Shown: positions 32,293 through 41,775 of the stretch, one piece after another
How the letters are laid out: every line of letters begins with the position of its first letter
Position numbering within the stretch: the stretch's first letter is position 1
Assembly: GCA_022827835.1 (NCBI GenBank)
Contig: JAJEIO010000019.1
Coordinates: forward strand, 124,001-188,000
Reading direction: 5' to 3'
Length of the DNA: 64,000 nt
Source of the DNA: Candidatus Latescibacterota bacterium
GTDB lineage: Bacteria > Latescibacterota > UBA2968 > UBA8231
Translations under genes and position numbers: made by a program
Notes under the pieces: model-generated
Told to the model about the DNA's origin: nothing
The model's input: only the letters and a program-made list of their open reading frames with translations
Databases searched by the model: none

Positions 32293-34569
32293 ATGTCATA
32301 TCAATTCCCAATCCGTTTAATCGCCGGCTCCTTGGCCGTTCTCGCCGTCTGTGCTAGCTATGGGGCCGAGCAGCGCTACTCTCCCCAAGAACTGGAAGCG
32401 GCGAAGGCGAAGTTGAGGGCACACAATCGGCTGTGGTCGTTCCAGGCAGGAGCCATATTCGGCCAAGAATGGATGAGCCGCGCGCCTGAAGACGCCGAGT
32501 TGCGGGCGCTCTACGCGCGTCAGTTGCACGGACAGTTGTACGGATATCGAGAGATCCAAGAGCAAGCCGACGCGATCTTGGAACGGGAGCCGGATAACCC
32601 GTGGGGGCTCTACGCCCAAGCACTCGCGTTTCTGGCGGACCGGAGGCACTCCAAGGCAGCCGAGTCTAGCTTGCGCGCCTGGAGGCTGCTGCCCCAGCCG
32701 GAGTTCGCCGCGACGCACCTTCTGGCGCTTCGCCCCAAAAACGTAGAAGAGGGGGTGGCATTTCTGGACTCTCTGGATGCGGAGACACTCCAGCATCCCG
32801 AGGTCCTCCATGCCCGCGCGGAATTCGAGTACTGGGCACAGTACTCGCTGGAGGAACCCGCCTATGCGGACACGAGCCTCGCTACCTTGGCCACGCTGCG
32901 AGCGCGTTGGCCCGATCACGTCAGCGGCTACCTTCGGGCTGCGGAATATCTATACCGGGCCAATAAGCCGCAGGAGGCGCTCCCGCTGATCGAAGAGGCC
33001 ATTCGCCTCTCACCGGGCTCTACCGAGGTGCGCGATTGGCACTGGCATATCCTCAACAAGACGGACCTGCTCCCCGCCGACGAGCGACGCCCCGCTATTG
33101 AGGCCAGCATCGCCGAGTACCGGAAGGCGGCCCCAGAGACCGTACGCGGCCTAGCCCTGCTCACCACGACCTATCGGAGCGTACTAGAGGACGAAGAAAA
33201 GGCGGCGGAGTTTGAGGCGAAGTTGATGGCGCTAGCTCCCGCGAGTCGCCATGCGTCGTGGATCTACCAAGAGAAGTTCCAACGGGAGACCCAACGATTA
33301 CAGCCCGAGCTCGACCGCATCAAGCGCGAGCATGGCGAGGACTCGCAGGAGTACCAAGACCAGCTTCGTCTCGTCCGCGACGCAGCCTATCGGTTCTTAG
33401 ACAAGCCCCTCTACGACGATAGTTTCCGTGGGCAGGCGTACATAGATCTCTTCTATGCCCTCAGCGCCATGAACCCGATTCCGGCCGAGGAACTCGCCGA
33501 TGCGGTGCGCGGATTGGTCCGCTACGAGCGACTCAACCCGCACATAACGTACTCTACAGCTCCTATCTCGATGGCTGACCACACGCCTTACGCCGAGGAG
33601 GCGGCAGAACTCGCTCGGGGCGGCATACAAGCCATGATCGATAAGGCCGAAGAGAGGAGGTGGGAGGAGGATAGCCTGAACTACTACTTGAGCCTCGTCC
33701 ACGACGCCATCGGGTGGGCTAGCTACAAAGCAGGTCGCGTCGAGGAGGGCCGCAACGAGCTTGAGCAGGCGCTGGAGCTCTCGGACAGCAACACTAGTGC
33801 CCTCTACCACCTAGGCCAGGTGTTCGAGCACATGGCAACCGAGGCTGAGGCGGCTCTGCAAGAGCGAGATTCCAAGACGATCGTTTTGAGGACTGAGGAC
33901 GAGGCTCAGGACGCCGTTGAGGCGGTCCGCAACTGGCTCGACAAGGCGGAAGAGTCCTACATCGCCGGCCTCGAGGCCAGAAGCTGGGGGGAAAATTCCT
34001 GTCAGGAGGCGCTAGAAGCGCTGTACGAGCGCCGGCACGGCTCGCGTGAAGGGCTGGACGAGTATCTCGCTGCGTTTAGCGAGCGGGACAGGTCCCGAAG
34101 ACGCGAGCGGATTTTGGAATCGCGGCTCGATACGGCTCGCACCTATGAACCGTTCTTCCTTGCCAAGCTCGACGGAGAACAGGTTGATTCCGCTGATCTC
34201 GAGGGCAAGATCGCCATTCTTCACTTCTGGGGAACTTGGTGTGGCCCCTGCGTCATAGAGCTACCCGAGTATCAGAAGTTCCACGCGCGCTATCTCGACG
34301 ACCCCGCAGTGGAAGTGATCTCCATCAGCAACGACAAATCGCGCGACGTGCTCGACAGGTTCATGGTGGAGAATGAATACGATTTTACGGTCTTGGTGGA
34401 CGATGGATACGTGCAAAAGGCCGGTGTCAATGGTTTCCCTACTACGTGGTTTGTCGATGGCGACGGCTATATCCAGTTTGTCCAAATGGGGGGGAGCAGC
34501 GACTCGCATCTGGAGGAAGAGTTCGCATGGATCGTCGAGGCGCTGCGCGGTGCCGACGGGAGCCGTTAG
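32293..34569 (+). CDS. Secreted TPR protein with C-terminal TlpA-like thioredoxin domain
   Basis: A 758-aa protein. Residues 1 to about 25 form a signal peptide (PIRLIAGSLAVLAVCASYGA). Residues about 40 to 620 are tetratricopeptide-like helical repeats, for example HVSGYLRAAEYLYRANKPQE. Residues about 620 to 755 form a thioredoxin-fold domain with the active site WCGPC (C650 and C653) and the cis-Pro loop GVNGFPTTWFVDGDG, as in TlpA/ResA-type periplasmic reductases. It should exchange disulfides outside the cytoplasm with a partner recognised by the repeats. GGGAGG lies upstream. It stands alone. Confidence 0.87.
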   Translation: MSYQFPIRLIAGSLAVLAVCASYGAEQRYSPQELEAAKAKLRAHNRLWSFQAGAIFGQEWMSRAPEDAELRALYARQLHGQLYGYREIQEQADAILEREPDNPWGLYAQALAFLADRRHSKAAESSLRAWRLLPQPEFAATHLLALRPKNVEEGVAFLDSLDAETLQHPEVLHARAEFEYWAQYSLEEPAYADTSLATLATLRARWPDHVSGYLRAAEYLYRANKPQEALPLIEEAIRLSPGSTEVRDWHWHILNKTDLLPADERRPAIEASIAEYRKAAPETVRGLALLTTTYRSVLEDEEKAAEFEAKLMALAPASRHASWIYQEKFQRETQRLQPELDRIKREHGEDSQEYQDQLRLVRDAAYRFLDKPLYDDSFRGQAYIDLFYALSAMNPIPAEELADAVRGLVRYERLNPHITYSTAPISMADHTPYAEEAAELARGGIQAMIDKAEERRWEEDSLNYYLSLVHDAIGWASYKAGRVEEGRNELEQALELSDSNTSALYHLGQVFEHMATEAEAALQERDSKTIVLRTEDEAQDAVEAVRNWLDKAEESYIAGLEARSWGENSCQEALEALYERRHGSREGLDEYLAAFSERDRSRRRERILESRLDTARTYEPFFLAKLDGEQVDSADLEGKIAILHFWGTWCGPCVIELPEYQKFHARYLDDPAVEVISISNDKSRDVLDRFMVENEYDFTVLVDDGYVQKAGVNGFPTTWFVDGDGYIQFVQMGGSSDSHLEEEFAWIVEALRGADGSR

Positions 34570-34611
34570 GGCCAGTTTTTGAACGCCTGATCTGACGGGA
34601 TCTAGCCAGAA

Positions 34612-35373
34612 TCAATCGGCTGTAAGCGCCAGGTGTATGCGCCGCATAGCCGGCTCCATTACCTGCAGGGGCAGGTCGGCCGTCACCTCGATCAGGCATG
34701 TAGTTTCCGATTCCACCGCGGCGGCCACCGCCGGACCCAATTCGGGGATCTCAGAGACCCTCCGCGCTGTAAACCCGAAGGCCTGAGCCAGCAGATCGAA
34801 ATCGGGGTTCACCAAGTCGACGGCCAGGGTGCGGCCGTATCGGACCTGTTGCTGCGGTCTCATGACCCCGAAACCCCGGTTGTTGAACAACACCACAATC
34901 ACGGGAAGCTGGAACTGAGCGGATACTGCCAGCTCCTGGCAGTTGAACATGAAGCCGCCGTCGCCGGTGAGCACGACCACCCCACTCCATGCGGTCACCG
35001 GCCGCACGCAGCCCAATTGATCTCGGCACTCGTGGATGTACCCCTTCTCCTTGCCAATGGCGTGGGACGGTATCTGACTGGCGATGCACAACACCGGCGA
35101 GGAGTCGCAGTAGGCGGTGCCCAGCGGCGTGGCGGCGTTGAGCAGGGCTGGACCGGAAGTGCAGAGGCAGACGCCGACGCGGCCGGTGGCGCGGGCGTAC
35201 CCATCGGCCATGAAGGCTGCGCCCTGTTCGTGCCGCGCGACGATGTGCCGGATACTCGAATCCCGCAGGGCGTCGTATATGGCTAGATTGTGGACGCCCG
35301 GCATCCCGAAAACTGTGTCTACGCCCTGTGCTTCGAGAGTGCGGACGACTGCTTCACCGCCGGTCAATTGCAT
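34612..35373 (-). CDS. Internally deleted thiamine-pyrophosphate enzyme (acetolactate-synthase type)
   Basis: A 253-aa open frame joining two ends of an enzyme normally near 550 aa. Residues 1 to about 130 are the N-terminal pyrimidine-binding domain, with VFGMPGVHN, IVARHEQGAAFMADGYARAT holding the cofactor Glu, and VRPVTAWS. They run straight into VVVLTGDGGFMFNCQELA, the C-terminal pyrophosphate domain with the GDG...NN metal motif intact. The central domain, about 300 residues, is absent. The junction lies near 34980, and the frame is preserved. It is probably a recent in-frame deletion with loss of function, although a minimal enzyme is conceivable. Confidence 0.82.
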   Translation of the reverse strand: MQLTGGEAVVRTLEAQGVDTVFGMPGVHNLAIYDALRDSSIRHIVARHEQGAAFMADGYARATGRVGVCLCTSGPALLNAATPLGTAYCDSSPVLCIASQIPSHAIGKEKGYIHECRDQLGCVRPVTAWSGVVVLTGDGGFMFNCQELAVSAQFQLPVIVVLFNNRGFGVMRPQQQVRYGRTLAVDLVNPDFDLLAQAFGFTARRVSEIPELGPAVAAAVESETTCLIEVTADLPLQVMEPAMRRIHLALTAD

Positions 35374-35592
35374 GTTCCTCCCAATTGGGGTTGACCAAGA
35401 TTCAAATGCCCGTTTATACTTCCGATACCGCCAGCTATTTTACTAACAACACTGGAGAAACGGTCGAAAGACCTATTTCAAGAAAGTAGAAAAAAGCGTG
35501 TTGGAATCAAAAATACCTGCAAAAACAACCTCGACGAATCGCGGTCGAGCGCTACCGGGTATAGACCGACCATTGAAGGAGGATGAACGACC

Positions 35593-36381
35593 ATGTGGAG
35601 CGAAAAACAACTGGCGACCTATCGCGAGCAGGGGTTTCTGGTACAGCGCGGACTGATCCCGCCGGATCAGATCGAGCGATTGCGCTCGGCGGCCGACGAG
35701 ATGATGTCTGAGCAGGCCGACAACCCGCCGGAGGTGCACGTGGTGCGCGAAAAAAGCGGTCCGGTGCGCTCGGTGTTCTGCATGCACCGCAATGTGCAGC
35801 CGTTCCGGGAGCTGTGCCGGTCGGAGCCGGTCGCCGGGCCGGTCAAGCAAATCTTCGGAGATGACGCCTACATCTTCCACAGCAAGCTGAACTACAAGGA
35901 GTCATTCGAGGGCACCGTGTGGCTCTGGCACCAGGACTACGGCTACTGGCGCTATGACGGCGTCGATGATCGGTTGACCTCTGCGCTGGTCATGTTGGGT
36001 CCAAACACGCGCAACAACGGCAGCATCGCGCTGGTGAAGGGTTCACATCGCTGGGGCGTGCTGGATCACTACAGCGACGAAATCACCACCAGCTACAAGC
36101 AATGGTGCATCACGCCGGAGGCGCTGCGCGAGCACATCACCGATGAGTCGATGATCATTCCGATCGAGGGCGACGCTGGCGATGTCTGTTTCTTCGACTG
36201 CCGGATCGTACACGGCTCGAACCACAACTTTTCACCCGCGCAGCGCTACAGTCTGATCTACGCCTTCGCCGCCATCGACAATGTGCCGAGCGGAGTCGAG
36301 AATCCCCGTCCAGATTGGGTGGTGGCGCGCCAGTTCGAGCCGGTTACCGCTGAGCTGCCGGAGCCGGTGGGTTCATTCTAG
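35593..36381 (+). CDS. Phytanoyl-CoA dioxygenase family protein (canonical)
   Basis: A 262-aa PhyH oxygenase with H-Q-D in WLWHQDYGYWRYDG and distal His in CRIVHGSNHNFSP; the segment NGSIALVKGSHRWG is the family strand. The HQDYxYW arrangement resembles the ectoine-hydroxylase branch, but its other hallmarks cannot be verified here. GGAGGA lies upstream. It is 20 bases ahead of the GH42-like gene and likely shares its transcript, linking this oxygenase to a carbohydrate-active enzyme. Confidence 0.91.
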   Translation: MWSEKQLATYREQGFLVQRGLIPPDQIERLRSAADEMMSEQADNPPEVHVVREKSGPVRSVFCMHRNVQPFRELCRSEPVAGPVKQIFGDDAYIFHSKLNYKESFEGTVWLWHQDYGYWRYDGVDDRLTSALVMLGPNTRNNGSIALVKGSHRWGVLDHYSDEITTSYKQWCITPEALREHITDESMIIPIEGDAGDVCFFDCRIVHGSNHNFSPAQRYSLIYAFAAIDNVPSGVENPRPDWVVARQFEPVTAELPEPVGSF

Positions 36382-36401
36382 GCGGGCAAAGAGGAGATAG
36401 C

Positions 36402-38414
36402 ATGGCGGAATTCTGGTTTAACAGGATGGCCGAGCACTGGACGGTGCCGCAGCGGCTAGATCTGGTCGAGCACGTACGGCGGGGTCGGGTGCAGTTGGTG
36501 CAGATGGGGACGTACGGTCCCATGTTCTACGGCCTAGCAGACGATGCGGAGGTCGAGCGCAGTTGGGCGGGCATGCCCCTCATTGGCATCGAGGAGAATC
36601 TGGCCTTGGCCGGCGATCTCATCCCGCGCGTCCAAGAGGCTGGAGCCAAGGTGGTGGGGCAGTTGAGCATGGGCTGGATCTATGGCGACCACGAGACGGG
36701 CAAGGGGCTGTTTGGCAACTGGGCGCGGATCTGGACCGAGGATTTATTGGGACCGCCCCCCTGCGATGAGGTGGCCGCGGCCCTACAGCGCACAGTCGGC
36801 GGAAAACTGCGCTGCTGGCCCATAGAGGGTAGGCCGTACCGGACGTATAGCGGGTGTATGTGCAATCCCCATTGGCTGGCTCTGTTGAAGCCCATGGTCA
36901 AAAAGGCCATTGAACTGGGCATGGACGGCTTTAACGCGCACCACAATTTCGAGCAGTTCTGCCAGTGCGCCTATTGTCGCCACTATTTGCTGGAGCATTT
37001 GGCCCGGGAATTCAGCAACGACGAACTACAGCGCGGGCTCGACCCAGCCGGGCCGCCGGCCACGGCCGAATACAGCGCTCCCATAGCTGTGCGCGCTGCG
37101 GCACCGCGGGATTTGCGCCAGCGAATCGAGCGCTTGCTGGCTCGGTTGGTGTACCGGCGGCGCAAGGAATTCTTCGACGAGTTGTTCGTGGACTACGGCC
37201 GCGCGCTCAAGCCGGATTTGCTACTGGCCCAATGGTACCACAAATACGATCTGTCGGCTTGGGACGAGCGCTGCCTGTTGCCGGAGGAGGATTGGGCCCG
37301 GGGCGAGGATTATATATGGTACAGTCAGGGTGGCAACAAGAACTTCAGCAATGTGGACCAAGGGCACTTGGGCGATACGGGCTTGTCAGCGCGCTATGCG
37401 CACGCCATGAGCGGGGGCAAGCCCATGATTCTCAACAAGTACGACGGCCACCGTTTGCGCCTGTCCATTGCCGAGGCGGGAGCCAACCACAGCGCGGCAC
37501 TGGCCTTTCACTGGGGCCAGGATGCCAATAGCGATTACGCCCTAGACGATTACATGGGGCCGGTGTGCCGCTATCAGCGTTTTTTGGCCGACCACGAGGA
37601 ATTGATCCATCCGGCCCGTCCTTGGTCGCAAGTGGGCTTGGTGTACCCGCGCCGGGCCGAGCTGGAGCAGGAGGCGGACTGCGTGGAGCCGCTCAAGCAA
37701 TTGGGGCGCTATATGGAGGATGGTCACGTGTTGTTCGACATGATCTTGGAGGACCAACTGGTAGCCAAGGGCGATGGGTACGCCGCGCTGGTGCTGCCCG
37801 GAATAGAGCGCCTGACAGCGGCCGAGGGTGCTTTTTTGCGGCGCTATGTGGCCGGCGGCGGCAAGGTAGTATTCGCCGGTGCGACCGGGGATTTGGATGT
37901 GGACGGGACGCCGCATGCAGCGGGCTTGTTGGCCGACTGGCGGAGCGAGGTGCCGGCAGGGGTGCAATACCTAGGCAAACGGACATGGGGGCCGGAAAAA
38001 GTGGCGCTGCGCCCCGAGCAGGAGGTGCCAGTCTATCCGGTGGCCCAGCGAGACGAGTTGGGACGGCAATTCCTCAAGGGCTTGAAGGACTTGCTCGGGG
38101 CGGCGTGGCTGGAGACGGATGCGCCGTGGTTCGTGCGGGTGCGAGCCTGGCAACCGGACGGCATTGAGGCAGTGGTCTTGCACTGGGTCAACTATCGCCA
38201 GGATGAGAGCAGCGATATCGAGGTGCCGCAGCCCGTCGGGCCGCTGCAGGTGAGGCTGGCGGTACCGGATGGGCAAAGGGTGGAGCGGGTTGAATGGCTC
38301 TATCCGGAGCGAGAGGAGGCCGTGGTTTTGCCGCACCACAGGCGCGCCGGCCGAGTGTATTTTGAGGTGCCGAGTTTGATCGTCTATGGGCTGAGCGTGG
38401 TGTATTTGGACTGA
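36402..38414 (+). CDS. GH42-like glycoside hydrolase-type protein
   Basis: A 670-aa protein with a TIM-barrel N-terminal part (residues 1 to about 390: strands LVQMGTYGPMFYG, KVVGQLSMGWIYG, DGFNAHHNFEQFC, LLLAQWYHKYD). Next comes an amidotransferase-like domain, about residues 400 to 530, with YAALVLPGIERLTAAEGAFL and GGKVVFAGATG, as in the trimerisation domain of GH42 beta-galactosidases. A beta-rich C-terminus follows. A Cys pair motif CQCAYC lies near residue 190. No signal peptide is seen. The catalytic acids cannot be assigned, so hydrolase activity is inferred from fold and context beside a PhyH gene. Confidence 0.72.
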   Translation: MAEFWFNRMAEHWTVPQRLDLVEHVRRGRVQLVQMGTYGPMFYGLADDAEVERSWAGMPLIGIEENLALAGDLIPRVQEAGAKVVGQLSMGWIYGDHETGKGLFGNWARIWTEDLLGPPPCDEVAAALQRTVGGKLRCWPIEGRPYRTYSGCMCNPHWLALLKPMVKKAIELGMDGFNAHHNFEQFCQCAYCRHYLLEHLAREFSNDELQRGLDPAGPPATAEYSAPIAVRAAAPRDLRQRIERLLARLVYRRRKEFFDELFVDYGRALKPDLLLAQWYHKYDLSAWDERCLLPEEDWARGEDYIWYSQGGNKNFSNVDQGHLGDTGLSARYAHAMSGGKPMILNKYDGHRLRLSIAEAGANHSAALAFHWGQDANSDYALDDYMGPVCRYQRFLADHEELIHPARPWSQVGLVYPRRAELEQEADCVEPLKQLGRYMEDGHVLFDMILEDQLVAKGDGYAALVLPGIERLTAAEGAFLRRYVAGGGKVVFAGATGDLDVDGTPHAAGLLADWRSEVPAGVQYLGKRTWGPEKVALRPEQEVPVYPVAQRDELGRQFLKGLKDLLGAAWLETDAPWFVRVRAWQPDGIEAVVLHWVNYRQDESSDIEVPQPVGPLQVRLAVPDGQRVERVEWLYPEREEAVVLPHHRRAGRVYFEVPSLIVYGLSVVYLD

Positions 38415-39425
38415 CTAATCGGCCAATTGCGAATCGCGGAAACAGGCTGGTCGGCGTCTGAGCAAGCCCTGCTCCCAGTACCAATTGATCGTCCGCGTAA
38501 ATCCTTCCTCTAGGTCCGTGTAGGTTAGACCCAACTCAGCGGTGGCACGGCTTCCATCGGCGCGGAAGCCGTGTGCGGTGAGGCGGTAGGTTTCCCACGA
38601 CAGGACCGGCGGTCTGCGGGTCAGGCGCGAAAGGGCCTCGCCGCCGAGCGCGTAGGGCGCGGCCAGTGGAGCGGGAATGGTCGGCGGCGACCAGCGCCCG
38701 GCCAACTGACAGATCAGTCGGCCGAGTTCGGTCAATTTGCCGACTGTGCCTGCGAGTATATAGCGTTCCCCGATCCGGCCATTTTCAGCCGCTAGCACGT
38801 GCCCCCGAGTCGCGTCGTCAATGTACACCAAGCTCATCCAGCCGGGAAAGAGCGCGGGCACCCAACCGTTGAGCAGGTTAATGATAAAGCGCCCGGAGGG
38901 TTTGCGGTCGCCCGGACCGTAGATGGCCGCGGGCTGGACGCAAATGAGTGGCACTCCTTTTTCTACATACGCGAACGCCACCTGCTCGGCTGCGTGTTTG
39001 GCCTTTTCATAGCGCGAGAGAAAGTAGCCGCGATGGACCGTTGCCTCGGTGGCGACTTGACCTTTGGCCTCGCCAATGCAGGCGGCGGTACTGGTATAGA
39101 CGACCTTGGAGACGCCGACTGTCAACGCCGCCTCCATGGCGTTGCGGGTCCCCTCGGTTTCAGTGGCCAAAAGTTCGGCCTCGTCCAAGCCCCACAAGTC
39201 GTAGAGCGCTGCGGCGTGGAAGAGAGTGTCGCAACCTGCAAGCGCGGCTTCGATGCTGGTGCGAATGAGGATGTCGCCGCGGGCGATTTCGACGCCTAGG
39301 TTCTCCAACGTCTCGGTCTGACTAGTGGGCCGCGCCAGCACTCGGACTTGCGCGCCGCTAGCGACGAGGGCGCGGACCAAGGCCCCGCCGACAAAGCCGG
39401 TGCCGCCGGTGACTAACGCCCGCAT
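38415..39425 (-). CDS. NAD-dependent epimerase/dehydratase (HpnA / dihydroflavonol-reductase-like SDR)
   Basis: A 336-aa extended short-chain dehydrogenase. The nucleotide motif is VTGGTGFVGGALVRAL, the catalytic Tyr-Lys pair is in FLSRYEKAKHAAEQ with STAACIG ahead, and PAAIYGPGDRKPSG follows. The best-known close group is the hopanoid-associated sugar epimerase HpnA, but no hopanoid genes are nearby. Its ATG shares a base with the stop of the PhyH gene (TAATG), so translation is coupled. Its stop abuts that of the convergent GH42-like gene with no gap. Confidence 0.88.
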   Translation of the reverse strand: MRALVTGGTGFVGGALVRALVASGAQVRVLARPTSQTETLENLGVEIARGDILIRTSIEAALAGCDTLFHAAALYDLWGLDEAELLATETEGTRNAMEAALTVGVSKVVYTSTAACIGEAKGQVATEATVHRGYFLSRYEKAKHAAEQVAFAYVEKGVPLICVQPAAIYGPGDRKPSGRFIINLLNGWVPALFPGWMSLVYIDDATRGHVLAAENGRIGERYILAGTVGKLTELGRLICQLAGRWSPPTIPAPLAAPYALGGEALSRLTRRPPVLSWETYRLTAHGFRADGSRATAELGLTYTDLEEGFTRTINWYWEQGLLRRRPACFRDSQLAD

Positions 39426-40267
39426 TAGGCGGCGGCTTCGGCCCCGAGATGTTGGCGCAGAAAGACGCGCAGTGGTACGTCCTCATCGGTGGGCGAGGTG
39501 TAGCCATAGCCGCCGCTAGGTGCGTACCCCAGTAGCTGGCGGCGGATCGGGTCCGAGCGCTCAAAAAGGTGCTCGACGGTTTGGTCGTCGCGGGGGCGGA
39601 GCCAGCGATACGAGTACCCGTAGAAGAGCACCTTGCGGGCAACAGCGGAGACGTTGGAACTGGCCGAGTGCCAGATCCGGCGATCGAAGAGCACCGCACC
39701 GCCCTGCGGCACTAGCACGGGGACGGCGTTGCGGGGCAAGGAGCCGTCGTCGGGGATGTCATACGCGTCCAGCAGATGGCTGCCGGGCACGACCCAGAAG
39801 TTGGCACGGCCTGCTTCTGAGCAGTCGCTGAGGAAATAAGCCATCTTGACCGAGATCCGCGGCCGGGGACTGGACTCGATCTCGTGGTTGACGCGGTCCG
39901 AGTCTTGGTGCCAGCCCTGCATCTTGACTTGCTGGTTGCCAAGCTCGGCGGCCGGGCTATAGGCGAGGACGGTGTGGTAAATCTGGATATTCCAGCCGAG
40001 TGTTCCCCAGATTTTGGGCAGTGCTTGGGGCCAATCGACCAAGTCTAGGTAGCGCTCGTCGCGCCAAACCATGTCGCGGACGGTCAGCCGGTCGTAGGGG
40101 CCGACGCCGCGCTTTTGGCGTTCCTCCGCATCAATCCGGTCGGAGACTTCCACGAGTGCGTCAACCACGTCGGGAGGCAGCATCTCGTCGAAGACGAGGT
40201 AGCCGCGCTGGGCAAACTCTAGGCGTTCAGCCTCGTTCAACGCGTACTGCAGGCAAGAAGCATCCAT
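39425..40267 (-). CDS. Phytanoyl-CoA dioxygenase family protein (canonical)
   Basis: A 280-aa PhyH oxygenase. The iron site is H-Q-D in MQGWHQDSDRVNH and distal His in RRIWHSASSNVS; RANFWVVPGSHLL is the family strand and AVARKVLFYGYSYRW carries the 2-oxoglutarate basic residue. The start is uncertain: ATG 40267 gives a normal N-terminus (NEAERLEFAQRGYLVFDEM), an ATG at 40294 adds nine residues. It is coupled to the SDR gene downstream, suggesting successive oxidation and reduction of one compound. Confidence 0.89.
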   Translation of the reverse strand: MDASCLQYALNEAERLEFAQRGYLVFDEMLPPDVVDALVEVSDRIDAEERQKRGVGPYDRLTVRDMVWRDERYLDLVDWPQALPKIWGTLGWNIQIYHTVLAYSPAAELGNQQVKMQGWHQDSDRVNHEIESSPRPRISVKMAYFLSDCSEAGRANFWVVPGSHLLDAYDIPDDGSLPRNAVPVLVPQGGAVLFDRRIWHSASSNVSAVARKVLFYGYSYRWLRPRDDQTVEHLFERSDPIRRQLLGYAPSGGYGYTSPTDEDVPLRVFLRQHLGAEAAA

Positions 40268-40305
40268 GGAAGCCCCATCCAAGCGGCGCGCCATTGAGCC
40301 GCGAA

Positions 40306-41598
40306 CTACAGGTCGTACCCAACTTCGCCGTGCTCGCCCACGTCGAGCCCGCTGGTCTCGGTCTCTTCATCTACTCGCAGGCCGCTGACTAAGTCGATGA
40401 CCTTGAGAATGATAAACGAGACGATAAAGGTGTAAATGGCTGCGCCGATACCGGCGAAGGCTTGGATGCCAAATTGCTTGCCCATGTTGAGGCCCTCGAC
40501 GGTGCCGCCCAAGGAGGTCGAAGCGAAGAAGGACACCAGCAGAATCCCGACCAAGCCGCCGAAGCCGTGAACCCCTACTACGTCGAGCGCGTCGTCGTAC
40601 CCGCAGGTGCGCTTGAGCCAAGTGGCGGCCCAATAGGCGACGACACCGGAGCACAGGCCGATGGCAAAAGCGCCGAGCGGCCCCACGGTACCCGAGGCCG
40701 GGGTAATGGCCGCTAGGCCGGCGATGGCGCCGGTGGCAAAACCGAGCGCACTGGGTTTGCCGTTTTTGATCCACTCGATAAAGATCCATGTCAGCGCCGC
40801 GACGCTGGGCGAGATTTGGGTGACCACGACCGCCATAGCTGCCTGCCCATTCGCTGCCAAGGCACTGCCGCCGTTGAAGCCGAACCACCCCACCCAGAGC
40901 ATGGCCGTACCGACGAGGTTCATGGTCATGTTGTGCGGGGGCATGGGCTGCTCGGGATAGCCGGTGCGCTTGCCGACGAGGATCGCGGCTACTAACGCGG
41001 CTGCCCCAGCGGTGATGTGGACGACGATGCCGCCGGCAAAGTCAAAGACGCCCATTGCGCCGAAGTAGCCGCCTTCTCCCCAGACCATGTGCGTGATGGG
41101 CAGATAAACCAAAACGCACCACAGCCCACTAAACCACAGCACGGCCGAAAACTTCATGCGCTCGGCAAAGGCACCGACAAAAAGCCCAGGGGTAATAATG
41201 GCGAACGTCATCTGGAAGACGAAGAAGAGCAATTCCGGGATGGTGCCCGAGAGGCTATCTACGGTGACGCCGCTGAGAAAGGACTTGGACAGGTTGCCGA
41301 TAAAGGGGTTGCTGGCCGTAAAGGCCAAGCTATAACCGAAAATGGTCCACAAGACAGTAATCAGGGCCGCAATTCCAAAGCAGTGCATAAAGACCGAGAG
41401 CACATTGCGAGTGCGGACCAGACCAGCGTAAAACATGGCCAAGCCGGGGATCATCATAAAGAGAACCAAGCCGGTGGAAATCAGAATCCAGGCCGTGTCA
41501 CCGGTGTCGAGCGCATCTTGGGCGAAGGCGGCATTGGGAACTGCGAGAAAGATAAAAGCTAGCAGGGCGAGGAGGCCCCACTTTTTGCGAATCAGCAT
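40306..41598 (-). CDS. amt: Ammonium transporter
   Basis: A 430-aa Amt/Mep/Rh-family channel. It has a cleavable signal-like N-terminus (LLALLAFIFLAVPNAAFAQ), as in other Amt proteins, then eleven membrane segments. Signature segments: FDFAGGIVVHITAGAAAL with the first pore His, the AMLWVGWFGFNGGSALAA stretch and DVVGVHGFGGLVG with the second pore His. ATG 41598 is chosen because of AAGGGGG upstream. No PII (glnK) gene is adjacent, unlike the usual arrangement. The role is ammonium uptake across the inner membrane. Confidence 0.95.
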   Translation of the reverse strand: MLIRKKWGLLALLAFIFLAVPNAAFAQDALDTGDTAWILISTGLVLFMMIPGLAMFYAGLVRTRNVLSVFMHCFGIAALITVLWTIFGYSLAFTASNPFIGNLSKSFLSGVTVDSLSGTIPELLFFVFQMTFAIITPGLFVGAFAERMKFSAVLWFSGLWCVLVYLPITHMVWGEGGYFGAMGVFDFAGGIVVHITAGAAALVAAILVGKRTGYPEQPMPPHNMTMNLVGTAMLWVGWFGFNGGSALAANGQAAMAVVVTQISPSVAALTWIFIEWIKNGKPSALGFATGAIAGLAAITPASGTVGPLGAFAIGLCSGVVAYWAATWLKRTCGYDDALDVVGVHGFGGLVGILLVSFFASTSLGGTVEGLNMGKQFGIQAFAGIGAAIYTFIVSFIILKVIDLVSGLRVDEETETSGLDVGEHGEVGYDL

Positions 41599-41775
41599 GT
41601 CGAACCCCCTTTTAGGTGGCAAAGGTGCGAACTAAGTGGAATGCGTACGAGAGCGAAGCGAGGTATATAAATAAGAAAATTTTGGCCCTCGCCCAAGCAT
41701 TGATCGCAAAGTTGTCAGATTGGAACGACAAAAATGGCGGCAAAGGGATGTTGCAGCAGAGGGAGCATACGGGGT

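Noticed and set aside
41599-41775. Sigma54 promoter upstream of amt
   Set aside because: No TGGCAC-N5-TTGC pattern with correct GG and GC spacing was found in the 177-base gap; it is AT-rich but holds nothing I can name.
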